DNA of 64,000 nucleotides, from contig VXBM01000024.1 in the NCBI GenBank assembly GCA_013400155.1, forward strand, positions 1,248,507 to 1,312,506, read 5' to 3'. This DNA is from Helopsaltes ochotensis. Taxonomy: Eukaryota > Chordata > Aves > Passeriformes > Locustellidae. Shown here piece after piece: positions 23,700 through 35,147 of this stretch (within the stretch, counting starts at the first letter, position 1; each line of letters starts with the position of its first letter). The notes under the pieces are model-generated. The model was given only the letters and a program-made list of their open reading frames with translations. It was not told the DNA's origin and made no database searches. Position numbers and translations under genes: made by a program.

Positions 23700-25725
23700 A
23701 GTCTTTAAAAAATTTCATTTTTATTGATTCATTACCATACAAAATTTATTCAAATAACATCCATTTGAAGTGGTAAGATCACAGCTAGAGAACATGTCAG
23801 CCTTTAATAAATCTATTTACAAAACTCACCATAAAAGCTTTTTTTGTTGGTTTTTTCCTTTTTTTACAGTATTTTACAGAGGTTTGTTTTGTTTTTGTTT
23901 TTTTTTTTAAACTAGCATACAATGCAAAGCTAAGTTAGATTAGTATTTTGCCCACACACATTGGGACAAGTGTTTAATTTGTACAAAAAAAAGATGGTCT
24001 GAGTTAGTCTTCATTTTCTCTTCCCTCACAAAAGTGCCCCTTTGTCTCGCAAAACTTCATGCTCACGCAACTTTTACTTTCCTCTTCCACAAGACAAAAA
24101 CTTTAAATACTACAATTTTATTTACAGATCCACATCTAAAAAAACTCTTAAAAAATTACAAACCAGATAGAAAATATTCTGGCAGTGTTTACAAATTAAT
24201 TCTATTGTACAAAACTGCTAGATAACTAAAGTGTGAGTTGAGAACATATATCAAATTAAATACAACTGCTGAATGATCTATGCAAACATTTGTACATATA
24301 AACACACACTTAACACTGTTTAACAGTTCTTTATGTGTTGCCCTTTATACATTTGTTATATTTCAAAACCCACACAGTCATACAGTTTCCTTATTAGTAC
24401 TGTGACTTCTTGCCTTTTCGTGTGTGAGCTTTCATAGCAGCAACTCAATGGTACCAGAAAACCTGCATACATAATATTCTACTACAGTACAAATAGTACT
24501 AATTTTCTGAGTATGTCAGATAAGCACAACAGTAATGCAAACAAAAAGATTATATGGGCATCATCTAATCAACATTACATTAATTTAGCCCATGGCAAAA
24601 TATTTTACACTCAAGAAAAAAAAATTATTTAAGACTTCTTAGAATTCCTCTGACGTTCAAAAAATAAATATTGATACTATACTATACTAGCAAAGATCTT
24701 CAAAAAATAAATGCAATTCAGTTGATGTGGTACTTACAGTTATGTACTTTGGAAAAAAATTAGTTCCATTTTGCTGGCGAAGAGAATTATAAAAAGCTGT
24801 AAGCAGAGGAAGCTAACCCACTGAGATAAATATGATATATTGAACAAACAAAGCTTGGCAAAAGTGTTTTCCATAGAGGGAAAAACCCACAGTGCATCTC
24901 TAGTAGGCACTTAACATGAAGCCCCACTTAGTACCACAAAAATCCTTGTACCAGTTCTAATGCACACTGGGGGCAGTAAAATTGAACTGTGCATCTTCGT
25001 TCTAGTTTAAAAAAAACAACCAACAAAAACTACTTTCACACACACACACAAGCATTTTTAAAAATCTGCAATTACTACGAGAAGTGGCAGAACTTTATAC
25101 TTTTCAATATCTGCAATATACACCACATTTACAGTGTATTTTCTTTTCATTAAAAGCTTTTAAGGACATAAGTATTTGACCTCATAATGAGACATATACA
25201 CAGCTCAAAATGAGCATTATGACAGCAATTTAAACATTCCCACAAGTAGCTGAAGAATCCCATTCCACTCTTTTGCATTACTTCATATTTACGTTCACTG
25301 CATGTACAATCCATGTTGTGACACTCAAAAGACATGCATTCTCTGCAGAAGGCACGACCTGAAATACTATTACAAAATTGTTATTTAGGACTAAAGCAGT
25401 TCATGAAGCCCTTCTCCATAAGCCCACTTGTCATGGGAAGCAGAGACTGGGGGAGTGTGAAGACAAAATATCTACGGTCACCTGCTTGCACCTGCTGACT
25501 CGCAAGGCACTGGAGCTCGGGGTCAAGGAGAAGGCTCTGCTGTAAAACCCTTCCCTTGTTCCTTATGGTATTATAGGGAGTATTCAATTAAAACATCAGC
25601 ACTGTTCAGGAGCCTAGTTTATTCAATAATGCTATTTTATGGTAAGTAGAGGACAACTCTGAATGACGGCAGGTTTTTTGATTCCATTAAAAACATAGTT
25701 TAGATATGGACAGCACTTAAGACAA
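23700..25725 (-). other. E2F3: E2F3 3'UTR
   Basis: About 2.0 kb of AT-rich sequence follows the stop codon and runs to two AATAAA signals at 23750-23745 and 23725-23720. On the minus strand it carries CACTGCCA (24187-24180, miR-34/449 8mer), CAGTGTTA (24318-24311, miR-141/200a 8mer) and GCACTTT (24037-24031, miR-17/20/106 7mer). Targeting of E2F3 by miR-34a and miR-20a is reported in mammals; use here is inferred from seeds only. The 3' end is not directly known. Confidence 0.75.
23720..23750 (-). terminator. E2F3: E2F3 polyadenylation signals (two AATAAA)
   Basis: Two canonical AATAAA hexamers lie on the minus strand at 23750-23745 and 23725-23720. They are the last such pair before the intergenic region. 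Cleavage would be expected roughly 10-30 nt further left. Confidence 0.7.
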
Positions 25726-25991
25726 TCAGCTGTATATAAATTCATCCATCAGTGAAGGAAGTTTCTCTAAATCATAAGCATCAAAGAGGTCACTGATGCC
25801 TTCTTCATCCCCAAGGCTCAGCAAATAATCTTCCTGAAGCAGAGGAGGCAGCAAATTCACAAATGGTCCTTCAAAGTTTGAGGGAATTTGGTCCTCTGTC
25901 TGCTGTAGAAGGTTGGCTGGAGAAGCCAATGGAGAGATTGTTGCCATATTTACTGAGCAGTCACCTTGTCCTGAGTTAGCAGAAGCCACTT
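25726..25991 (-). CDS. E2F3: E2F3 exon 7, coding part (transactivation and RB-pocket binding)
   Basis: The final coding exon starts after acceptor TGTCACAG and ends with TGA at 25728-25726. It encodes [16 protein letters not shown], an [20 protein letters not shown] stretch and the pocket-protein binding sequence [17 protein letters not shown], ending [12 protein letters not shown]. The last residues differ from the human LVEDFMCS-type end, as expected across amniotes. Confidence 0.97.
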
Positions 25992-28900
25992 CTGTGACAG
26001 GAGGGAGAGAAAAAAAACCAAAAGATGTCACATTTAATCTCAATAGAAATATCAGACACACATCAAACAAAGTAACCACTACATAAAGGGCCTTTCATAA
26101 AGCATCATTTCAACAATAAAAAAATGGCCTCCATGTAATTTCAGGCTTGTTTTTGATATGTTACAAAGGGCTTCTCAAAAATCATCATGTGGCTATCATC
26201 TCTGACTTTTCTATTAAAAGTTACCTTACAAGATTTAAACAACTACAGGAGGAAATAAATCAAATATAGTGACATGCCCATTTTTCAGTGGAGTTCACAG
26301 TCAAAACTGAGAAGGTGCCAGATGTCATCAGTGAAGCAATGTACCTTCATGTATACCATACATAGAGATTTCTGCTTCTTGTGTTGAGATGGATCTTAAC
26401 TGCTACTTTCTTATTTGAAAACTTAAAACGAACAAAATTATTTCTTTCTTTAGTATTATACACACTTTGATTTCATACCATATGCAACTAGGAAACTTAC
26501 TTTAAACAAATGATGCAAAGGAAAACTTATTTCCAACTATATAAACCAGAAATACATAATGAAAATTTGATACCTTAGTTTTTCATTTCTTAGAAAAAGA
26601 GCTGGAAATCCAAAGTTCAAACTGAAACCTTGAATGCAAGGTTGAAGAAAGACTATTAGCATTGCAAAGAAATAATTTTACCTTTGGAAATGGTTTTGGA
26701 AATATTTCCATTGTGGTCCTGACTATAGGTTTTCATTGGACTGAGGGCATCGTTTTCCTCTGGGCACAGATAAACTTCAATAGGTCCTTGAGTACTAGAT
26801 AAATGTATCAATGCACTCTGCTAACAAAACAAACATCAGAATGGCATTACACCAATGAACACAACAGAATTTTGATGATACTAAGTAAATTCTTACTAGG
26901 TTGTGAGTGTTTGAATACAGTTTTACTAATCAAGAGAACCTGAAAAGAACAACAATCCTTTTTTTTTTCCAAGATGTGAAAGGTTTGGCTGATGTATCTT
27001 GCAGATTAGAACATAAAAATTTTTCCCATTGTAGTGCACAAATCTCAAAATCCCACCATTTTTGTGTGTCACATCATAAGAAGGGAGGCATAAAGGATTA
27101 AACTCTGAACTTTTTCTTATAACCACAATAGCCTGGAGCATTCTGATGGAATGGAACTGTGGGGCGCAAGTCACAGGTTTTATTATTATTCATAACAATA
27201 ATATTGGATGCATTTGTATAAATGTTTCTGCTTTAAAAAGATGCCAAAACATCTTTCACACTCTCCCAACAGCCTTCAGCATCTACTCAACTCAAATATC
27301 TGTATGTAAGTTCACCTATTTATCAGGCAGCAGTTCCAAATAACAAAAAAACTCCAAACCGGATGCCATTTTCTTCATCCAAACTACTTATGTTAAGTCC
27401 TTCTGCCCTCTCAAGGCAGTGATTTTGATGGTAGTTCTGAATAGGAACTGCTAATTTGTTGCAAGAAGTTACATTTTTCCTAACTTTCACACACTGATGA
27501 AATAAACCAAAGTGACCCAGGCACAGAAAACCCGCAAAGCTGCTCTTTACGTTATGATGGAAAATCATAAATTACTCTGGTTATAAATAAACTTGCTGCT
27601 GCTGCATTGCATCAATAGTTTTCTAAAAAGCATAAATATAGGCATTAGGTACGTCTTTGCAGACTTGTTTGAAATGCTTCCTTTTGAGCCCTTTGACAAA
27701 ATGTTTCTCCTATTATTTGGGTTCTGACAGTTATGTAACATAATAGACAGCATTTATGAATAGAGAACACAGCAACTGAATGGGGGTTTGCCAGGGAAGA
27801 AAACAGTGAAGGGTACTTAGGGCAATGCTACAGATAATTAGAAAAAAAGGAGATGGGAAGAGCAGGAGTTGAAGAAGGAAGTGTGTTGACTGAGTGACTG
27901 AGGTATGCAAAAAAAAAAGAAGACTGAAATGTAATTGCATGTGACAGAAAGAAATAGGACCTTACTGCCTGAAGCTGAAAATTAAATAAGGTGAGTATAG
28001 AGGATAAGAGAGGTCTAAGCACTAATTTTAATGATTGTGCGCATCTCTCTCTGCCTGCCTGATTTCGCTGAATTAAAAATCAAAACATAATGCCCAGGGG
28101 AAAGAAACAGGAAAGCAAACAACAATAACAGTATATGTTTATGAATACTGATAAAAGATACCCTTTTCTCGTTGCAGCAAAATGATTCATTTTTCCTGCC
28201 AAAACCTGCAATAAGGTTCAAAGGGGAAAGCAAGGACAAAAGCAAAGAAAAGCAAAAAAAAAAAGAAGGTTGGAAACCATAATGGGTCTAAGCAAGGGAA
28301 GAATAATCTTAGGAAAAAAAGAGTGACAAGGAATCCAGAGTCTGTTCCTGCCCACAGGTCAGCAGCTATGGTTGAGCTCACTGGCCCACAGTAGTGATGA
28401 AGGATTAATGCACAGGTATGAACAAAACATTAGCACTGTTTGTGGTATTAGTTCAATCTCTAGTTGCTGCCTGAGAGAAGAAATTAGGTATATTTTTGCA
28501 TCTCTAGACCAGCAATTCCTGTCAATTATTCCCATTTGCCCAACATACTTGGGTCTCTCTTCACAAGTGAGAATTAAAGTAGGTGCCAGTGAAGCAAAGA
28601 TGATGATGAAAGAATGAAGGGCAAGAATGTCTTCTAGAAGTAAAACACAAATTTCTACAATAACTGTAATACTTCAGAAAAGAAATTCCTACATGAAAGC
28701 ATGTTTCAATAAACTAGGATATCAGTTGTATGTGTCGTCAAGATGCTTAAGGTGTTGAATTATCCATTTACTTTTTTAACTAAAACATGAAAAATGAGTT
28801 TCTTGTGAAAGATGTTCATTGTTACAAACCAAGGAAATTTCAGTTGTGAAGGAAGAGTTTTTCTTTACACAAAGCATAGCAAAAGAAAATATCTAATAAA

Positions 28901-31900
28901 TAAATAGTGTGGATTACTCTAAAGAAATCTGAAAGTGAGTGAAAAGGAACAAATAACAGTTGTTCTGTGTAAATTGATTTTTAAAGTTTCCCCTTCCTTT
29001 TCTACAGAAACATCTCTAAAGTTTGCAAGAATATAGGACTGTGTACCTGGGCACATATTACAGTAAAACTCAGGAGACACTGCCTCTGTAGAAAAATCAT
29101 ATATAACCTGGCAGAAAATGCCATGTTCTCCTTACCTCCACTGGGTCAGGCACTTCAAGTCTTGTTTCTGGAGGAGCTTTCACAACTATAACAGTTTGGT
29201 CTTTAAGGCCACTAATTTTTCGAATATCTTGATACGTCACATAAGCTAATGTAATCACGGTTAAGGAATTTTCCATCTCAGGTTACCACACACTCAGATT
29301 ATTCGAAGAGGAAGAGTCTTTGAATTATTTTTCCATTTTCTCATGCAACATAGCTCTTAGCTCAAGGTTTTCTGTTCCCTACACTGTGATTGCCAAGAAG
29401 CCCTGTGAGAACTTCCCTTTGTAACAGCTGGGGACACTACTCAGTGAACAAAAGGAGTTCTCTGTGCTAAGTGCTTCCCTCTTCCTCTGTATGTGGGAAA
29501 CTACATAAGCTAAGGTTCAGCAACCTGAAATTACTCACAGACTCCATGAAGCAAAACTTTTTATGCACTTGCTATCAAAATGCAGAGAGCTGAAAATCAC
29601 TGAAAAAGTGTATAGGCATTTACAGATGCATGCTATAGAAGTGCATATGCAGTGTCATTGAATCACAGAATTCCTTTGGACTGGAAAGGACCTTAAAAAA
29701 TCATTTAGTTCCAAACCCTCTGCTGTGGGCAGGGACACCTTTCACTAGACCAGATGGTCCAGACCCCGATCCAACCTGACCTGGAGCAATTTCAGGGATG
29801 GGGCATCCACAGCTTCTCTGGGCAACCTGTACCAGCGCCCCATCATCCTCACAGTAAAGAATTTCTGTCTAATATTTCATCTAAATCCACCTCCTTTCAG
29901 TTTAAAGCAATTTCCCCTTGTTCTGTCACTGCATGTCCTCATAAAAACTTCATCTCCAGCTCTCCCACAGGCCCCCTTTAGGTACTGGAAGGTGCTATTA
30001 AGTCTCCCTGGAGTCTTCTCCAGGCTGACAAAAATCCTAATTTCAATTTAAACTTGAGGGACTTTGGAAACATAAATACATAAAACAAAGAACATACATA
30101 AAATATATAAACATATATATAAATATATAAACATTTATGCAACATTAATATATAAATATATTAATATCATATAAAATTATTTTTAAAACCTGCTCAAGCA
30201 GCTACTTTAAACCTCTAGTATGCAGAATGTCAATTTCTGCATAAGCACAGAAAAAATATAAATATTTTGCTGTTCCACAAGTATTTGTCAAAATGCCAGT
30301 GTTTTTGGGGGTTACTACACGGTGAAGCCTCACGTACTGATCCATGTTTGACACTGAGGTGACAAACCTCAGTGCTTTTGGCTGTGAAAAGAGCTGTGAA
30401 ATGGCCATGATCACATGCATACAGTTCCAGGTCTTTAGTTTTGTCATCTGTGAGGTACCTGGCACAAGGTTTACACCAGAGAAATAAAAAACCTGACTTA
30501 TTATACTTTCTGGTGGTGTGAATGTGTGCTGTTACTGAGCAGTACAGCAACACAGACTGCCCAAGCTCCAGTACATCTTGCATCTATCTTGGATCAAACA
30601 GATCAAGACACAAAGTGACAGGTTATCATCTTTCACCCAAATGGCTTTTATCAAGGCTTTTACCGCTCATTAAGTAAAGTTTGCAAAGGCAGAGTTTGTC
30701 CCCACAGGATTCAGTGCTACAAAAATCGAGAATTGTCACGTTCAGTTTTGTCTTGCTTACAGATTTTGCCTCTTCACAGATTATGTTCTTAGCTGAAGGC
30801 AGTGCTGACCCTACTCCCCATGCCACCTGGTGATCTTTGGTTACATCAAAATGTCTACGAAATCCAGTCAAAAGACAACGTTCCCATAGTTCAAGTACTT
30901 TTTACCAGTACCCCCACAGTTATTTCCTGTCCTTCAGAACCGAGAATAAATCCACTTTATTAGATGTTATTTAAACACTATTTATTATATATAATAATAA
31001 GTTTCCACATTAGCATTTAATAAAATGCTTTCTTCTATTGCTAATAGGTGGGAAATCTAAGGAAAATGACTACTGGTTAATTACAAAGGGCAGTAACAGC
31101 CAAAATAAGTCATACGAACCTTATGTAATTTAGTATTGCTATTACATTAAATAATTCCGCCTAAGGTATTTTGAGAGCTCATCAAAGTTTTATCTATATT
31201 TTATTACAGATTGTCTAACCAAAGGAATCTGAAACTTTGTTGCAAGTTTCAGACTAAACGAAATCCCAACTTTATTTTCCTCTCTGTGCCTGTAATTTAT
31301 ATACATATCAGTTAAAGTGAAATAAATAAAAAAGTAATGACTGAATAAGTCTGTTACCTTATCAGACTTTCTCTTTGTGCCTTTATAATTTCTGAACACA
31401 TAAAACTGTGGTTTGCTCTAGGCTTGAAAAAGCCTCAGGGCTATTGGATATCATCATTCATTCATCAGTAAAGGTTCTTGGTTCTACTCTAGGTGAACAC
31501 AAATGTTAACAGTCTCCTTCATGTATCACCTTTTCTGTTTTTTCCAGAAGCATGGCAGGTTCAAGCTGCTTAAGTAGCTTTTATATCAAACTACATTAAA
31601 ACCTTTTAAACTTCTTGAAGCTCCTGATGCTTTCTTTCTATGACATCACATGGAGGAAGTCTCCCGGTATTACAGGGCACAGCAAGGAGGCTGAGCACCT
31701 TTGAAGCTTTGGAAAAAAGGATATCTCTGATTCTCTGAGTCCTCTGTTAGCAGCTTGAGGTCCAGGGTGCAGCTTTGGATTAGCTCATCCAGTTTCTTCT
31801 CTTCCTGAGTCAGTTCAGTCACCTCCTTGGTGAGGCCCTGGCGCTGCGCCAGCATCCCACCGTCCTCTGACAGACTGCAGCCCCTGCAGACACAGAGAAG

Positions 31901-34900
31901 GAAGACACCCGGGCAGCTTCTGTAAAATCTGACCCTACACCATGGTAAAGGGGAGAGACAGGATTTCACACTGCAGGATCAAGTTCTTACTCCCTTCTCC
32001 CTAAACCCATCCCTAGCGAGTCAACGTAAACTACGTTTTCCAGAAGAAGAACCTTTTTATCACAACACCACATTTTGGAACTGCCACCGAGATGTAAGAG
32101 TGGAATATTTCCAACTACTTCCAAAATCTTCTTTCTAACCACAGCTTAACAAAACCCAAGGAAGCAGTAGGTAGAGACACATACCTAAAACTTACTCCAC
32201 ATGCAGAAGTAAATTAATTAATCCAGTTTTCAAACACAATGCTGGTTTCTCATTTCCCTGACACATGCTTTTTATAAACGTTTCTTAACAGAAAAATAGG
32301 ACTTTGTCCTGTTGGAAGGCATTTTGGATGATTGCTTGGAGCAAAGTGTTAGAATGAAATGTGGGAAGAAGAAAAACACTGCTGCCCTGTGATAGTGAAA
32401 TCAGCCAGCAGGGATGGAGAAGGATAATGAATACTTACATCCACTGAATGTTGTTTTTGGACTTTTTCTTAATGAGATGGATGCCTTCCAGTACATTGGT
32501 GATATCGTAAATCCTCCTTTTTTGCACCTTGAGGACCTCTGCTGCTCTGTTCAAATCTAGGACCCCATCAGGAGATTGGCTAAGCAACTGAATGAACTTC
32601 TTTGTAAGAAGGCCAAGGGATGTATCATACCGAGTCTTTTCTGAAGGAGATTTTGGAGCTTGGAAGGAAAAGGAAAAAGACAGTTCAATCAGTTTTTTTT
32701 CTCATTTTGGTCCTGAAAGCAGCAACCAAAAATGAAATTATATATATATATTACAGTTACTTCTTTCATTTTTACTAAAGAAATCTCTCATACCTCTGCA
32801 TTAAGACACAACTTACCACTACATACTTGTATTTCAAGATGTACTTTTCCAAAAGTCACAGGTACATGAGCAAATATGTAAGTTTTTTAAAATGCAAATA
32901 TTTCCAGTAGTCTGACAGATACATATAGCAATATTCTGCTTAGGCTTTTACTATGTGAATTCATAATAGTATTTTTAGTATCTATTTATCCTGGCAGCAA
33001 ACCCAAAAAATCCCCTGTGACTCTCCTTCATCAGACTGATAGCCAGCTTTCATCAGGGTTTGATTTCCCCCTCATGTGAGAAAAGTGTTTCATATGCAAT
33101 TAAGCAGGACTTAGGTGTACTTCAGTGGGTGAACACAATGACAGATTCCATCAGTGCCAGATCCACAGCTTGAGAAAACTCAAGTGAATTAGAGGAGATT
33201 GATGTAAAATACCATTTATAATCATCACGGCTCTGTAACCAAGCAATGCTCAAACTGGGAGAGAGTGTCCACATCTTCTAAATTAGAAGTCAGCAAATGG
33301 CTTGGACCAGTTCATGATTTCCACACACAAATGCAGCATTTATATACTTAACAGATGGGCTTTTAAGAGTTTAAATACAGATCAGAATGATTTCTGATTC
33401 TAAATGTTCAAGGCCTTTCTGTCAAGAGAAATGAGCCAGCCATTATTACAAGTCTGCTGGGCTGGTACGTCTCAAACCCTTCATTTGCTTCCAGTATTAT
33501 GCAGGATGGAGCTGATTTGGTGGTCTCTTCCATATTTTCAAGGGTCAGGTCATACATTAAACTGCAGAAGTCAGTCAAAACTGAAAATCCTACCTATGAG
33601 TGAACCTTTAGATTACCCTGAAATAATTTGAAGAATACAATGGCTTTTCAATGAAAACCAAGATCTTTGCAAAGAGAACCAGCTAGCTGTAGTTCTTCGG
33701 GTAGATTCAGAGCTTGTCTGCTCTAGGAAATGGAAGAGTATTCATAGAAAGGCTTGGGTTGGAAATGGAACTTAGAGATCATCTAGTTCCACCCTCCCTG
33801 CCATGGATAGGGACACCTCCCACTAGACCAGATTGCTCAGAGCCCCATCCAACCTGGCCTTGAAACACTTCCAGGGATGAGGCATCCACAGCTTCTCTGG
33901 GCAACCTGTTCCAGTGCCTCATCACCCTGTGAGGGAAGAATTTCTTCCCAGCGTCTCATCCAAATCTCATTCACATCACCACCATGACCTTGTGGATTTA
34001 GAGGAAGGGTGGTTGGTTTGTCTGGGTTTTGCTTGGGGTTTAGAAAAGAGGACCAGAGTGGTAACAGTAAGAAGTGACTGGACACCCACCTAAAATGCCT
34101 TGTGCTCCACATCATGCACCAAATTCTTTACACAGGCTGCAGCAGCATCCTGTGCACCAAACTACTGAATTTCTACATGAATCCACTTCAATTTGAAATA
34201 GGCTTCATTTAGCTTAATGGAGTTTAGTTTAATTAAATCAACTGTGGTTATTTAACTCCTACGCTGAAGTTTGTATCTTCAAATAATTTCAGTTTTCCTA
34301 TCTGCCTCAACAGCAGACTAGTGATGAAGGACCCTATGGCATCTCTTGCTCTGACATCACTACCACCGCTGCCCCAGTCCTCTTCTTGCCCCATCTGGAT
34401 CCCTCTGCCAGCCTAACTCGCCTGCTGAAACCCCTCAAACAGGACAGCAAGACTACAGCTCCCAGCTTCTGCCCAAGACAATGCAGATGTGCAAAAATTA
34501 GTACTTAGAGCAACTAGGCAGTGGCAGTACCCAGAATCACACTGCAGGGACCGAAGGCAGCTCGGATGCCATGAAGAGCATTTATCGTGCAGCGCTGCTG
34601 AGGCACAGCCAGCACTTTTTGCAAATCCCTGCCCAGGGAAAGAAGCTTGGCAGCCAGCTGCTGAAACTCCAGCAGTGAAGGAGGAGGCTGGCCTGATGAG
34701 CCTTGCCTAATAACTGTGCATTTGAGCCCATCACACCACCTTCACTCTTTAGCATCCACCTCCCTAAGCATCCCAGCATCATGTCCCTGGCTGAAGGAGA
34801 GGCCCTGGGCACAGAGAATGAAGGCTGCCCAGCAGGCAGAGGGACACACCTGGCAGCCAGGAGCCTCTGCAGCCTCTTAGCAGCTCTGCGGCAACCCCTG

Positions 34901-35147
34901 CATGCTGCAAACTTGCTGTCCATTCCCTGGCTGGGGGGTTGAGTTTGTTGCATACACATCTAGGTGAGGACAGCAATAAACACACTCTAAGCTAGGTAAT
35001 GCAAACTGATGACAGCATATTACAAGTTCCCTTACTTTTTGGACTATCTGGACTTCTTGTTGCAGCTCTTCCTTTCCCCTTTGGAGTCTTTAGTCCTTCC
35101 GCAAGATACTGGTGGCCACTTTCTCCTAGCTCCAGCCTTCGTTTTGC
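25726..35147 (-). CDS. E2F3: E2F3 transcription factor, exons 2-7 (all but the alternative first exons)
   Basis: Six minus-strand exons (35147-35036, 32658-32439, 31883-31725, 29250-29136, 26817-26682, 25991-25726) join in frame into 335 residues plus TGA. E2F3 is a nuclear activator E2F that binds DNA with a DP partner at S-phase promoters and is restrained by RB. The domains in order are: the cyclin A-binding segment [15 protein letters not shown] (1-15); the winged-helix DNA-binding domain (about 46-111) with [12 protein letters not shown]; the leucine-rich dimerization region and marked box (about 112-230, including [20 protein letters not shown]); and the transactivation/pocket-binding end [17 protein letters not shown] (302-318). 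The first exons that distinguish E2F3a from E2F3b are missing from the window. The match to vertebrate E2F3 rather than E2F1/2 rests on the exon-2 and C-terminal sequences and the CDKAL1 neighbour. Confidence 0.97.
25992..26681 (-). other. E2F3: E2F3 intron 6
   Basis: A 690-bp GT-AG intron. No repeat or RNA was recognised in it. Confidence 0.93.
26682..26817 (-). CDS. E2F3: E2F3 exon 6 (marked box, tandem acceptor)
   Basis: This 136-bp exon encodes [20 protein letters not shown] then [18 protein letters not shown] and ISKTISK, plus one base. The acceptor is a TAGCAG tandem: use of the upstream AG (start 26820) would add one Gln before Ser. The downstream AG is chosen because it keeps the human-like E/S junction. 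Donor is G/GTAAAA. Confidence 0.94.
26818..29135 (-). other. E2F3: E2F3 intron 5
   Basis: A 2.3-kb GT-AG intron. It is AT-rich with A-runs around 27910 and 28255; no recognised repeat family or gene. Confidence 0.93.
29136..29250 (-). CDS. E2F3: E2F3 exon 5 (marked box)
   Basis: This 115-bp exon starts after an AC acceptor and encodes [20 protein letters not shown] then [18 protein letters not shown]. It ends in phase 0 with GAG/GTAAGG. This is the start of the marked-box region, which contributes to DP pairing and partner specificity. Confidence 0.96.
29655..30040 (-). mobile_element. CR1 LINE fragment inside the U12 intron
   Basis: Minus-oriented CR1 3' region. The plus strand reads 'aatcacagaattcctttgga', 'ctggaaaggacctt', 'gggatggggcatccacagct', 'ctctgggcaacctgt' and 'ccccttgttctgtcactgc', the standard CR1 order. 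It is in gene-sense orientation relative to E2F3 and coding-degenerate. Confidence 0.9.
30060..30190. repeat. AT-rich low-complexity block
   Basis: Imperfect ATAAATATAT-type repeats follow the CR1 directly and lie within E2F3 intron 4. Confidence 0.85.
31725..31883 (-). CDS. E2F3: E2F3 exon 4 (dimerization region), ends at a U12 donor
   Basis: This 159-bp exon encodes [17 protein letters not shown], then [20 protein letters not shown] and [11 protein letters not shown], plus AG of an Arg codon. The heptad-like leucines form the DP-dimerization coiled coil. It is followed not by GT but by ATATCCTTT, the U12-type AT-AC donor. Confidence 0.96.
31884..32438 (-). other. E2F3: E2F3 intron 3
   Basis: A 555-bp GT-AG intron (GTAAGT to TCTGCAG). 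Nothing further was recognised. Confidence 0.94.
32439..32658 (-). CDS. E2F3: E2F3 exon 3 (DNA-binding domain)
   Basis: This 220-bp exon encodes [18 protein letters not shown] through KSKNNIQW plus two bases of the next Met codon. It is the complete E2F winged helix, with the recognition motif RRIYDIT. Acceptor is CCAAG and donor GTAAGT. Confidence 0.97.
32659..35035 (-). other. E2F3: E2F3 intron 2
   Basis: A 2.4-kb GT-AG intron (GTAAGG to CCAAG). It contains a CR1 fragment at about 33740-33990 and a GC-richer stretch at about 34340-34960 with no recognisable coding content. Confidence 0.93.
33740..33990 (-). mobile_element. CR1 LINE fragment
   Basis: Minus-oriented CR1 3' end. The plus strand shows 'catagaaaggcttgggttgg', 'gatcatctagttccaccct', 'gggatgaggcatccacagct', 'gggcaacctgttccagtg' and 'gaagaatttcttcccagcg'. 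It is truncated and lies in E2F3 intron 2. Confidence 0.92.
35036..35147 (-). CDS. E2F3: E2F3 exon 2
   Basis: This 112-bp exon has acceptor TTTAACAG and donor GTAAGG. It starts in phase 0 with [20 protein letters not shown] and ends in SPDSPK plus one base. This is the first exon shared by E2F3a and E2F3b and carries the cyclin A-binding segment and a basic stretch. Confidence 0.95.

Larger units (their letters stand above)
29251..31724 (-). other. E2F3: E2F3 intron 4, U12-type AT-AC intron
   Basis: The minus-strand intron begins /ATATCCTTT, a perfect U12 5' splice site. It ends TTCCTTAAC (29268-29260), a perfect U12 branch-point consensus, about 10 nt before the terminal AC at 29252-29251. 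Reading AG + A gives the Arg of [12 protein letters not shown], keeping the E2F3 frame; no GT donor fits. The minor spliceosome is therefore expected to remove it. The 2.47-kb intron also holds a CR1 fragment and an AT-rich block. Confidence 0.95.

Noticed and set aside
25992..26079. Upstream Met in the 117-codon open frame that contains E2F3 exon 7
   Set aside because: The sequence before 25991 is intron read-through. A clear TGTCACAG acceptor and the E2F3 protein match start at 25991.
34340..34960. GC-richer stretch in E2F3 intron 2 with overlapping open frames on both strands
   Set aside because: Frames on both strands with ordinary composition and no domain; consistent with higher GC only.
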